Of a stretch of 64,000 bases of DNA, positions 36,023 to 46,237 are shown piece by piece. The notes below the pieces were generated by a model. The model was not told the DNA's origin. It made no database searches and saw nothing but the letters and a program-made list of their open reading frames with translations. The position numbers and the translations under genes were made by a program. Position 1 is the stretch's first letter. Each line of letters opens with the position of its first letter. The stretch is from Sacculina carcini (taxonomy: Eukaryota; Arthropoda; Thecostraca; Sacculinidae): positions 5,383,826 through 5,447,825 of the forward strand of contig OU696578.1 of assembly GCA_916048095.2 (NCBI GenBank). Direction: 5' to 3'.

Positions 36023-36759
36023 GGGTTGAGGGATAATATTTGTCATAATAAAAAAAAAATGTTCACATTTAGACTTTTCTATTGGTTAAGATATTTATAG
36101 GTTACATTTTTTTGTTTTCAATTTGTATTCATTATATTTTATGGATTTGATATGAATTTTATTGTATGAATTGTTCCGCACGACGGGCGGGCTTAAGAAA
36201 GTGTTTTTAGTTCCTTTTTTCAAATGGTTCATTTTAAAAAAAGTATTTTTTTTTTAATAAAAGTGCTCCGCGGGCAGCAACTATAGACAATAGAACGTTC
36301 AATTTACCCTGTAGAATTAATCCATACACAAAACCAATGGATTTGACTTCAAGATCCAGAACGGATCGTGTTCGAGTTCTGAATAATTCAGCACGACGGG
36401 CGGGTTTAAAAATGACTCAGGCGGACTGAGGGGAAATATTTTGTCGAAATAAAAATAATTAAACTTATAATTTTCAATAGATGAATATATTTATGAGTGT
36501 ACCCTATTTCAAAACTAATGGATTTGACTTCAAGAACCAGAACGGATGGTGTTCGAGTTCTGAATTATTCCTCACGTCGGGCGGGTTTAAATGTGAGGCG
36601 GGTTGAGTGAAAATATTTTGTCAAAATAAAATTAAAAATAATGAAATTTATACCTTGTAATTGATTAAGGTTTTCATGAGTTTGCCTTATTTATTTTTAA
36701 TTTGCTATATTTTCATGAATTGTTCCGCACAACGGGCGGGTTTTAATGCTAGTATATAT

Positions 36760-37440
36760 ATTCACCGATTTGTTGATACGGGAGAAGAGCTTTTTGGCTC
36801 GGACTGTCCCGTCTCAATATCCACAATTGTCCAGCTTTGCATTAAATTACTGCGGCACCTCGTTTTTTCAATATTATCTTGTGTCCTTTTCTTCCACTGG
36901 ATTGTATAAAACTCGAAAAAATATGTTCCGTTTCATCTGAAGTGTCGTCTCGGTCCAAGAGCAACCGGCACAATCACAATATAATCACTGGTCACACTCA
37001 GCGACACAGGCTGTCACACAACCGACACAGGCTTTTCTGGCTGTGTCACACAGCCAGAAAAGAAAGAACTTTTATAATCGGTCGCACGCATATTTATACA
37101 TATACACACACGCATACATACCAATAGGCCATAGTTACAAGGAAGTGACATGAACACTCATTGACAGACACGCATACAAGCATACCATACACACACGCAC
37201 ACATTCACATACACAAACAGCTAACGCTGACCTGAACTTAGCCAAAGTCACCATAGAGTCAACACAAGCCTTGACATATCCAACAAGAACTAACACACAA
37301 GCAAGCACACACTTGAGTTAGCCACATAAGACCGGCATAAACAATATACAATATGCACATATGACAATTCACACACACCAGTGTGGTTATCACCACAGTA
37401 CTCGCCCGCCAGTGAAAGGAGTTCACCAATGTATGCGCGC
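36760..37440. other. Unassigned; perfect 14-bp hairpin at 37032-37062
   Basis: No coding signal. It contains the perfect inverted repeat CTTTTCTGGCTGTG-tca-CACAGCCAGAAAAG and short CA tracts. A TG...CA segment ending accaca at 37396 lies next to a G-rich stretch beyond Ty3 element 2 and may be part of its 3' LTR. Confidence 0.35.
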
Positions 37441-37447
37441 GATTAAA

Positions 37448-38231
37448 TCACAATACATAACTAGTACACACCAGTGCGTCAATACGCACGAGTATGCAAA
37501 ACACGAGTAGATACAAGTGGCTATCTCTAGTGATATAATACAAACAATATAACACAGTAAAACAATACATAATTCTAAAATAGACAAAGTCTGGGTGTGT
37601 TTTGAAGGTCACGGTTCGACCAGAGCGTGTTATCACTGGAGAATTTAGCTGTACAGCACTGTTTTCAGAAGAGTCAGAACACTGCAGTGGCGGTCTCAGC
37701 TTTTTCGAAGAGCTTTTGTCCTTCGACGACGAATGCTGTGGCAGTGAAGCGGGTTTGAATCGAGACACAGACACGGTTTCAGTCTCACCTGTCGGCAATT
37801 CAATGACAAACACTCGTGAATTGCGTTGTAGCACCCGGAATGTTTCGCTATAAGGCGCTTCCAGTGCATGCCGCACACGATCGACACGTACCCACACGTG
37901 TTAACACTTCTCGAGGTCAACAGATATATGCATGTTGCTATTGTTGTGCGCTGATCCTACTGATAGTACTCGGAAATCAACTTCGGCCATGTGTCTCGTG
38001 AGCTCGCGAACAAACTGAGTTTGTTCAGCACCGGAACTGTCGCGATTGCTGCAAATGCTGGGACACATAATTTCACTGCCATTTACCGCGCTAAATGGCG
38101 ATACTCCAGATCATGATGGCAACATACGAATCCCGAGTAGAACGACAGGAAGAGCCTCGAGCCAGATCTGCTTTCTCGCCATGATTGCGGCTTTTATGAC
38201 GCGATGTCGACGTTCAATTAAAACATTGCAG
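37448..38231 (-). pseudogene. Ty3 element 2: integrase C-terminal part
   Basis: Minus-strand frames give VLIERRHRVIKAAIMA, LEALPVVLLGIR, then the GPY/F-like WVRVDRVRHALEAPYSETFRVLQRN...VSVSRFKPASLP and a tail TRSGRTV.F. Resembles the CsRn1-type pol of element 3. The N-terminal part is at 39137-39702; the break contains a SINE and a MITE. Frameshifted between 37897 and 38111. Confidence 0.8.
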
Positions 38232-38347
38232 CTCGGGTGAGCCAAACAACCACTGCCTTGTAGCTCCTGCTCCTGCCTTGCCTTGCAGCTCCTGCCTTGC
38301 AGCTCGTAGTGAGCCAAACAACCACTGCCTTTCACTTCGTATATTAA

Positions 38348-38584
38348 CCCTCCAGAAGCCAAGGTGATACCCTGTGTATCCTGTGTGCATCAGCTGTTTC
38401 CCTGCATCCCTCAGCAAGCTGTAGTGGCGTATTTGCTCAATAGATGTGATTCTTATGCTGCACTCGTGTTATTCTGGGTTTTGGTGGTGACATAATTGAG
38501 TGTTATTATTGTTTAGTATGTTATACTCTTATGAAACAACTTATGAAACAAATGTTACATATGTGTAACATGGCTTCTAGAGGG
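38348..38584. mobile_element. piggyBac-type MITE
   Basis: Ends CCCTCCAGAAGCCA and, inverted, CCCTCTAGAAGCCA, flanked by TTAA on both sides (38344-38347, 38585-38588), the piggyBac target. 237 bp, non-coding. A piggyBac transposase fragment is at 51480-52183; a relationship is not shown. Confidence 0.8.
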
Positions 38585-38805
38585 TTAATAATACAAATAA
38601 TTATACCGATAGATACATTTCTGTATTACGTATTTTTCTACTTATTTTCGTTATTGTATTTTCAACAATCACTGTCCTTCTGTTATAATAATATTAATTA
38701 CTATTATTTTAACAGAGGTGGCTGTTGTATTTGTTCATGTGTTTTTATCACTGTCATCTCAACTCTTATTATCATGACGACCATATGTCATCATTTATGA
38801 ACGAT

Positions 38806-39136
38806 GATCCGTGGTGTAGTGGTAGCACACCCGCCTCACAAACGAGAGTTCCGTGGTTCAAAACCCGGCGGAGGAGAATTTCTTTGGGCGAATTCTATAA
38901 TCCTACAGTCCCTGTCCACCAAGCGGTAGGTGATGATATCAGATATCAGTCATGTGTTGTGTCATGCATTCTGGGGAGGTGGCCCTCTCTAATACGTCTT
39001 CCGTCCTTGAGGCATCATAGCGTGGAGAGGGTCGGTTCTGCGGTGTCAGCGAGCTGCACGGGACACACATGTGTGTGTTCATAAGCTTCGGCTTCTTCCC
39101 GTGTAGCAGCTGTCACTTGAGGCCTATAAGCTTTTA
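38806..39136 (+). repeat. tRNA-Val-derived SINE
   Basis: The head resembles tRNA-Val(CAC): an A-box-like TGGTGTAGTGG, the anticodon-arm segment CGCCTCACAAACG, and a B-box-like GTGGTTCAAAACCC. It does not fold with a proper acceptor stem, so it is not a working tRNA gene. The body shares gcagcgagctgcacgggacacac and cagctgtcacttgaggc with 59868-59990. It lies in the break of the Ty3 element 2 integrase. Confidence 0.8.
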
Positions 39137-39702
39137 ACGATGATATGCTGTCGTGCGCATTCTGTGAAATCCGATGGTGTTGGCAAGATTGTTGAGCAGT
39201 TCTGATTCAAACTGTTTTCCTCGGTCAGTTACTACATAGACCGGCACACCAAAGCGTGACATCCATGTAGTGGCAAATGCTCGGGCGACTGACTCTGCCG
39301 TAATATCGCTCAAGGGTGCTGCTTCTAGCCATCTTGTGGCTCGGTCTACACATGTTACTATGTACCGCAGTGGATTTACGAACGGATGTCCGGGCATACA
39401 CTGAGGCGCTGGTGGACCGATGATATCAATACGAACCGTTTCAAAACGACCGGCAGCTGCTGAAAATGGAGAAATTGGCGGCTTGGTGTGGCGGCTGGTT
39501 TTTACCCGCTGGCAATCAACACACTCTCTCACCCACTACTTCACGTCACACTGTAATGACGGCCAGAAATATCTTTCTTTCACTAACTTCACTGTTTTGT
39601 AGACACCTGGGTGAGACAGGCTGTGCAGATGCGAGAAGATATTTCGGCGATACTCAAGCGGCACAAATTGTCGTGGGTGGACGTTTCCCAATAAAGATCA
39701 TG
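39137..39702 (-). pseudogene. Ty3 element 2: integrase N-terminal part and core
   Basis: Zinc-binding HSLSHPGVYKTVKL..RYFWPSL, a stop, then WVRECVDCQRVK. The core has FETVRIDIIGP, VTCVDRATRWLEA and VTDRGKQFES (first and second catalytic Asp), ending RTTAYHR at the SINE junction. Same Ty3 type as the element at 45561-49379, which lacks this domain. Confidence 0.85.
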
Positions 39703-40864
39703 GTCGCCGCTGATTTTAAAGGGCTCCAATACAAGACTGTCAGCCGATTGCGGCTGTTGCCAAGAACGTTGTCTCCTTAAGTAAGCAGCTTCATTTGGAG
39801 GTGAAGACCGATGATGTCACAGAGCTGTTGACACCACATGGAGAGGAATCATCTCCTGAGGACCTCATTGAAATGGAAAAGCAGATAATGGAAGGTAAAG
39901 AGGAGGAAGAGACACGAGTCCCAGAACCGAAGAGATTTACCATAAAAGGCTTGGCAGGCGGTTTTGCAATGATAGAGCAAGGATTGGCAAAGTTTGAAGC
40001 TGAGGACCCCAACACTGCCAGATACTGTAGGGTCTACCGAGGGGGCATGGATTGTCTGGCCTGTTACAATTTTTATTATTATTATTAATTACAGGCAAAT
40101 CCAGTAGCATGGGAAGAGTGCAAGCACTATTACCACCCTAAGGTGGCCCCATGTACCGGAAGCGCCCAAAAGATTCAGAGAGAAAGAGAGTTCGAAGAGA
40201 AAAAAAATCTACAAGGAGATATTGAAGGAAAAGAAGAGTAAAACCGTCCCGACTAGCCTTGATTGCTTCCTCAAGAAAGTAGAGAGGCCCGCAACAGGCC
40301 CTGTACCCTCTTCATCAGCTGACTTTTTACATTTTCCAGACTCTCCAGCTCCTTTAGTCACTTCTGACACATCTGCTCCAGCATCTCCAGCACCTTCTGC
40401 AACTTATCCAGCCTTTCAACATTAAGCGTGTGTCTCCCTCTTGCAAAAACCCTTCCAGGATGCAAGCCAACCACAGAAGGACTTGAGAAAAGTGTGTGAA
40501 CTGAAGCTATCGAATTTGTCCTGAGTGATGTTTTTATTTTTGATTACGTGTATGGTGTTACATGGGAGTTTTTCGTGAGAAAATAAAGTTTGAATTTGTA
40601 AGGTAAGGAATTTGTCTTGTTTTTTTGCAGTTTGTCTGCCATATACCTTTAGCTCAACTTATGTCTACATGCACGTCATATAATTGTCTGCTTATGTTTT
40701 AGATGTATTGTATACACATGTATGCATACTGCATTAACATATGTGAGTGACCAGTGCCTATATAGGCTTACGTATATACATGTAATGTGTCCCGATTTAC
40801 GTCAAAATTCGGGTTACGACGGAGACGTAGGAACGGATCTCCGTCGTAAGTCGAGGACCCCCTG
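39703..40864 (+). mobile_element. Tigger/pogo transposon remnant
   Basis: The right end is the inverse of CAGGGGGTCCTCGACTTACG with TA beyond it (40865-40866), a Tigger terminal repeat. Coding remnant: VAKNVVSLSKQLHLEV, HGEESSPEDLIEMEKQ, EPKRFTIKGLAGGFAMIEQGL, EDPNTARYCRV, and a later KSKTVPTSLDCFLKKV..SSSADF tail typical of Tigger C-termini. The DDD catalytic core and the left terminal repeat are missing. Confidence 0.75.
39795..40088 (+). pseudogene. Tigger transposase C-terminal fragment
   Basis: 97 codons matching the post-catalytic part of Tigger transposases. The frame ends in an ATT-rich tract followed by ttaattacag; the next segment (40090-40210, NPVAWEECKHYYHPKVAPC) is repeated inverted at 51125-51245, together with the same tract. 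Confidence 0.65.
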
Positions 40865-40869
40865 TATAT

Positions 40870-42150
40870 ACGTCTTCAGACTGTGTCTGAAGAACTTCAA
40901 CTTCAAGTCAAATCATATCAAATCACACTACAGCTATCACAATTTGCAATGTTTTTTCTCGACAACTCAATACTCCTTGCTAGCTTCTGATCTTCGCTGC
41001 AGACACCTCAATAGTTGTCCGACCAATGTTGGGTAAAGTCTCGGAGCTACCGGCCCACATAGTCAGACTCTATCAAATGTCAGTGTATTAATTTTGAATG
41101 AAGTCTTTTATAATGTCGTCATAATTGAGGTGCTAATTCTCAGCTATGTGCTATTTGACCGCATGAACTATCAGCGGCTGCGGAATTAATCAACGCGGAT
41201 TAACGCGGTCGGTCTCGCCTTTATTGACGCAGGGGCGCGTCGAGTCTCTACGGATTAGTGGGGCTCGCTGAGATGACAATTCCATTTTCCTCAAGCTGAT
41301 AATTCATGGATGACCTCAGCTTGATAGTGAAAACACCTTCCAAAGTCCCAATCCTGTGATGTGTTAATGGGCGAAAATCTCAGTTCCGCCAGCAATTTCC
41401 TCTCGCGTAATTTTGCGCTTGTGAACGGTGTGAAAATGCTGTTCATGGGTTCCGCCAAAGCGACAATATTTGGCAACAAAAGACCATCTGTGTATTGCCG
41501 CTATGTCGAGATATTTCATTGAAATTAAAGTCACCTGATGAATTTGAAAAATTGCAAGCAGCACGTTAACACTCACCAAAGTAGACTTAGAAAATGGCTT
41601 ATATTTCTAGACGTGCTAATTCAGTTGAACGACGGACAGCTCGAAACTAAAGTATACACAATGCTCACCATGATGTATTGTTTGAACGGTGCTGATGCCC
41701 AGAAGATACACACGCTCGACAATATCAGAATATGAGCGGCAAGCACTGACCCACTGTTTAAGCTGGCAATCAACGCATAAAGAACTGAACACATAATTCA
41801 AGTGTTTGTCAACAATGGATTTTATAAGAGTGAGGTGCAGAGGTTATCACGAATACACTTGACGAGTACTTCAGCGACAGCTCCAGACTGCACTGACACA
41901 AAGTTCCTCGCATTTTAACACAAAAACGTGTTTTCTACATCGCACAAAGTCGAAAGACGGGTCTTGAAAGATACGAGTATAATTGGCAACAAAGTATGGG
42001 CTATTGATAAAAATAATGATTTGAAGCTCGTGATATATTACAAATCACAAAAAACTGTATATCCACTACACAACAAGCCAGAGTGTGAAAAGCCCTCGCA
42101 GCTGCCACAGCATCATGCTGTCTACCGTAACACGTGCAACGTTGAGGGGT
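40870..42150. other. No recognised feature
   Basis: Mixed-composition DNA with short frames only (longest about 70 codons at 41364-41579) and no recognisable motif. Confidence 0.4.
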
Positions 42151-42157
42151 GCGGACC

Positions 42158-42286
42158 TCACAGTTATATCTGTCCACAGTTATATCGGTCCACAGTTATA
42201 TCGGTCCACAGTTATATCGGTCCACAGTTATATCGGTCCACAGTTATATCGGTCCACAGTTATATCGGTCCACAGTTATATCGGTA
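42158..42286 (+). repeat. 16-bp minisatellite
   Basis: Eight head-to-tail copies of cacagttatatcggtc; the first has tctgtc. There are no spacers, so this is not a CRISPR array. Confidence 0.95.
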
Positions 42287-42479
42287 TGACAACAACCACT
42301 CTGTCGCGGCGGCTGACTTGTCACCTGAGCAATGGCGCTATCAAACAGCATCTTAGATCATAGATTATTCCTAAATACTAACAAAATTGGCTACAAGTTC
42401 CGACAGTGACAATAATAAATGTTAATATATGAAAACAAGAAGAAAAAATAAAAGACGCATAAATGTTGCTAATATTATG

Positions 42480-42675
42480 TGGTGTGCAGTGAGAGAGAGT
42501 GTGTGAGTGAGAGATTGTGTTTGAATGCGTGAACGTGTTAGTGTGTCTATGTGTGACCGTGTATGGTTGAATTGTGTATTGCGTGAGAGAGTATGTGAGC
42601 GAGTGTGTGTGTGTGTGTGTGTCAAGTGTCCATGCCCCGCGGCGGCGAGCAAGTGACCTGCTCGTCGCTGATTTT
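42480..42675 (-). repeat. Dispersed repeat D, copy 4, partial
   Basis: Minus-strand match to the CA-tract side of repeat D (gtgcagtgagagagag..., tcaagtgtccatgccccgcggcggcgagc). The hairpin part is absent. Confidence 0.55.
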
Positions 42676-42679
42676 TTTA

Positions 42680-43020
42680 TTTCATTTTTAACTCAATTTA
42701 TTGCTTACAACCACGTCAAGCAAATTGGTGACAAGTCACAAACATGAACAGAGTATACAAGTTACCAACATGGACATAATAGATTACACCATCATACACG
42801 CATATGCACCCGTATGCGACAATTACATACAAACACGCACAGTCATACACACAAACACACACACACACACACACACTCACACAGACATACAGACGTACAC
42901 ACTCATAATTACATACACACACGTACATATGTGCTTCTAATAAACTCATGTGTGTAGAAGGGAACGCACTCAGTTAACAGAACGACATATAGCTAAGTTA
43001 AAGTAACAGTTGAAGTAACA
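42680..43020. repeat. CA microsatellite (42850-42905) in AT-rich DNA
   Basis: A CA run flanked by gtacacactcat and cacacacgtacat. No gene. Confidence 0.7.
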
Positions 43021-43079
43021 GTCAACATAACAATTCAGTTAGCGAACAGACAGCGAACCAGTAAGCAAACCGAATACCA

Positions 43080-43510
43080 GTAAGCGAACAGAATACATGT
43101 TGATATTCTCCAAAACGAGGAAAATGGTACAGAAGCATTTCCAAGTTTTCTCGTGCGAGAAGGTGGCGACAGACATCAATCACAGTTACATGTGGACCTG
43201 ACGGCAGCATGCCTTCGAGGGCCGGACATTGTAGGCAATAATGTTCAAGTGTAGTGCCACCGAGAGTACCACAGAGTGGACATGCTGATGACGATGGAGG
43301 AGTTAGAACGCTGATTGGTAGTTTCTGTGGATGTGAGGCCTGTGCGTGTGTGTGTGTGTGCTCCCGTATATCACGGTGTGAGCGTGGAGTCGTGTTTGAG
43401 GAGTATTGTTCGAAGCATGGCAGGGCTGTGGCGTCCTGTAGTCGCGCGTGGGCATCGCTGCCCCACGCGCGCCTGTCTGTAATATATTTTAGTGTTTTGG
43501 TTTCTTTCAT
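43080..43510 (-). pseudogene. LINE ORF2 C-terminal fragment joined to repeat D copy 5
   Basis: The minus strand encodes ACPLCGTLGGTTLEHYCLQCP, a CX2CX7-9HX4C-type knuckle found at the C-terminus of many non-LTR retrotransposon ORF2 proteins, followed by LLARENLEMLLYHF. It is preceded in the same frame by repeat D with the hairpin gcgtggg(gc)..gcccacgc (about 43450-43478). This is the only D copy next to coding sequence, so D may be part of that LINE. Confidence 0.5.
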
Positions 43511-43519
43511 ATAATTACA

Positions 43520-44085
43520 ATAAATGTACAAAATGAAAGGAAGAGCGAGAATGCTATAGATGAATGACTCATATCCACATAAAGATTGATCACCAAAGGA
43601 CAGGAAAAGAGAAGAACAATACAGTTTAATGCTGGAAATTATTATGGAAATATTCGGATAGAACCGGGCTTGATAAACCTAATGTTAAAAGCACATTAGA
43701 ATGAAACCAGGTGAAGCCGAATGTTCAATAGTAGTCAATTTACAAAAATGACAATAAAACAACATATAAACAAATATAAGTGAATAAACGTACGAATATA
43801 TGAAATAATAAACGAACAAATTAGTGGATGCAAATATATAAATGCAAGTATATTAACACCTTGATATATATATAACTTATTTACTTAGTATAAATCATTT
43901 AACATGAGGAAACGTAATAAATAGTAGAAAATGACAAAAATGGTAGATATAACACAGCTCTGTACTGATTCTAGGATCGCTACTATAAGGACCATTGTGT
44001 ATATGTGTATCCGTGCGTGCATGGGTGTGTGTGCGTGTTAATGTGCATGTGAAAGCGTCTGTGTGATGTGTACGTTGTGAGTGTG
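43520..44085. other. AT-rich segment without gene
   Basis: No open frame with recognisable content. Confidence 0.4.
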
Positions 44086-44089
44086 TATC

Positions 44090-44165
<76 letters not shown>
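44090..44165. repeat. (TG)n microsatellite
   Basis: About 36 TG units. Confidence 0.95.
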
Positions 44166-44166
<1 letters not shown>

Positions 44167-44426
44167 CGGTGAGTGTGTGTATAGGTTTGTGTGTGTGTGA
44201 TAGGACAGCAGCATTTGTATGCAAATAAAGATATTTCCGCTGCAAGTGAGGCTTTTCTTTAAAAAATAGACACGAATTTATCGCCGAGTCTTTGCAATAT
44301 TCATAAGTTCGGGCATGGGTGTGACACACATATGCACACACTCGTACGCAAATGTATATTCAAAAATGCATGCACAAATGCATCAAAGAGAATAGATGTA
44401 TCAAAAACAAAGACGAATATACTGAA

Positions 44427-44610
44427 AGTCTTCATTCCGATCCTTTTCTGCTGATCTTCATAAATATCTGCTCACTCGTTATCTTGATGATTAAATGTAT
44501 GGCTGGTCCTTGGTTATATGTGTGTTGTTCGTCCTGTGTTGTATCCGTGATATTCTTGCTTGCTATTTGTCCTTTTCACCATTGTGAATTGTCTGCTTTC
44601 ATTGCTGGTC
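44427..44610 (+). pseudogene. LINE 3' tail (copy C)
   Basis: Encodes KSSFRSFSADLHKYLLTRYLDD and stop, the C-terminus of LINE copy A, plus a 3' UTR about 85% like that after 23100 (cttggttatatgtgtg.tgttcgtcctgtgttgta). Confidence 0.8.
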
Positions 44611-44614
44611 AGTG

Positions 44615-44790
44615 TAACTCCTGAAGATGGCTAATGTTAGCCGAAAGACGTCTCGAGGAATAAATACCACCAATGTCTACCAGTGTGTGAGAATGGAGAT
44701 AGTTAACTCCGAAATATTACGCCAACAAAATATCGGTCAATTGCTGAACAGACTTGACAAAAGAGACCAACAACTCGCAATATGTTGGTG
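44615..44790 (+). pseudogene. Penelope-like 5' fragment with hammerhead-like motif (diverged)
   Basis: CTGAAGA-T-GGCTA-atgt-TAGCC-GAAA at 44621-44646 parallels the motif in the two copies near 62 kb and is likewise followed by a ctcgaggaataaa segment and a short frame (MANVSRKTSRGINT). Joined directly to the LINE tail. Confidence 0.5.
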
Positions 44791-44799
44791 CTAACTGCT

Positions 44800-45450
44800 A
44801 GCGACGTGGGCACGCTTGTGCCTCAGCAGGGGCGCACCCAGTTACCTCAGACCGTAGTTTTCTCTGAGTCGGTAGAACGCCGTTTTACTCAACTTGCAGG
44901 TTCATGGCTGCTCTTAACCCATATTAGCCGAGAAAAATCAAAGTTTTGTAATTTGTAGGAATTGAACATATTTGGTCCAAATAATATATTAAACATAAAA
45001 ACGCCTCCAAAACAGATTTAAAGTGATGCATATTAAGGAACAACAACAACAACAACAGATGTATTTGCTATAGCGCACAAAGTAATCAGTGGCGCGAAAT
45101 ATAACATACAAATGGGCGAAAAAAAGGAAAAAATAATTAAGTTGCTCGAAAGAGGAAAGTCAAAATAAGCTGTCGAAGAAAGTCAACATACAAGATAATA
45201 AGCAAAAGGAAGATTTCGTGGAGTAAGTGGACAATCATTATACAAGTACATGTTTATATACACATACATGTGCACGCTCTTATATACAGGCAGTAATGAT
45301 ACAAGTAAAACAGACGGGAGCACCACTGACAGATCCAAAACACAATTATGGAGGGGGCTCATCTCAAGTGGTAATTATAGATTTAATGAACAAAATTATC
45401 GAACAAGTTACAGTAGGTGGGGGCACAAGAAAGAGCAAATAGCATTATGA
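44800..45450. other. No gene; inverted GTT-tail motif at 45040-45095
   Basis: aacaacaacaacaacaac followed by agatgtatttgctatagcgcac is the inverse of the S1 tail. No other feature recognised. Confidence 0.4.
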
Positions 45451-45453
45451 GGG

Positions 45454-45556
45454 CTATTGGCGTCTAAAAGGTGGAGTAAGAGGGAATGGCAAGGATAGCA
45501 GATATTTGTGCAGTGAGGTAGAAAAGGACACGTAAGATTTCCTCTCCAATATAGAT
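45454..45556 (-). pseudogene. LINE copy B, C-terminal end
   Basis: The minus strand gives ISILERKSYVSFSTSLHKYLLSLPF, the expected continuation of RIYNSLPPI at 49384 once the Ty3 element between them is removed, allowing one small indel. Confidence 0.75.
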
Positions 45557-45560
45557 ATAC

Positions 45561-45672
45561 TGTAGCGGACACACGAGAACACGATACGATGTATATTGAT
45601 TACCGTCATATATGGACGTAAACAAACGCAGGTGAGACAAATAAGTGTAGCCAATCCCGGGACCTGGCCACA
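45561..45672 (-). repeat. 3' LTR of Ty3 element 3 (112 bp)
   Basis: Differs from the 5' LTR at a few positions. Unusually short for a Ty3 LTR. Confidence 0.9.
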
Positions 45673-45907
45673 GCCCCCCTCCAAGAACCTGACACATCGG
45701 GAAGGCACTGATACAAGAGGTTCGTGATTACATGGCAAACATGCAGGTAAAACACACGGATGCAAATATACAGGATCTCGCTCTACTTTGCGCAAATTTT
45801 TTGTAACTCATTGAATCAGAAACACCGGATACACACAAACAGGAAACTCTCAACATTATACACATTCGCAATAAGAACATTGTTAATGTAAGACATGTGC
45901 GTGAAGG

Positions 45908-46237
45908 TCAAATGTAATCCGCCAGCCTGTGAGGTCGCCGGCTCTCTCTTCCAGTGCGAGTGGTCACAGTGGAGGGCTCAGGTGGCGGAAGATACTCTGC
46001 TTCGCGATCCGACTCCGATGCTGTCGTTTGAGAAACGGGACAAAATACCGGGGGTAGGTTGTCAGTGCGAGAATCCTCGGTTGCCAGGAATGCCGGTTTC
46101 AGCCTATCGATGGCGACATTGTCAGTACGATGGCCCAAATCGAGAAGGAACGATTTTTGTCCTCGATCCCTAACCGGGTAGGGACCCTTGTATGGCCTGT
46201 CTAGTGAGCCGCGGTGAGCATCCACACGAACAAACAC
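45908..46237 (-). pseudogene. Ty3 element 3 integrase C-terminal (GPY/F) remnant
   Basis: VFVRVDAHRGSLDRPYKGPYPV...VAIDRLKPAFL, then a Pro/Glu-rich tail ending TRTGRESRRPHRLADYI. The RNase H-spacer frame runs directly into this domain in another frame at about 46230, so the roughly 1 kb HHCC and DDE core region is missing. Confidence 0.88.

Larger units (their letters stand above)
32648..36752 (+). mobile_element. Helitron-like element B (non-autonomous)
   Basis: Plus-strand counterpart of the 8.1-11.9 kb elements. It starts TCG(TA)n..AGAGATCCTCTGT at 32648 and ends gggcgggttttaatgCTAG at 36749-36752, followed by T. 32710-34600 matches 10700-11900 inverted. Multiple cgcacgacgggcggg blocks recur at 36175, 36395, 36570 and 36725. 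No Rep/helicase coding seen. A MITE (35840-36022) and a foldback repeat lie inside. Confidence 0.6.

Noticed and set aside
38806..38880. tRNA-Val gene
   Set aside because: The acceptor stem does not pair and the sequence continues into a SINE body; it is a tRNA-derived head.
42158..42286. Possible CRISPR or regulatory array
   Set aside because: Plain 16-bp tandem minisatellite without spacers.
43895..44341. 148-codon minus-strand frame
   Set aside because: Its core is the TG microsatellite and the flanking parts have no motif.
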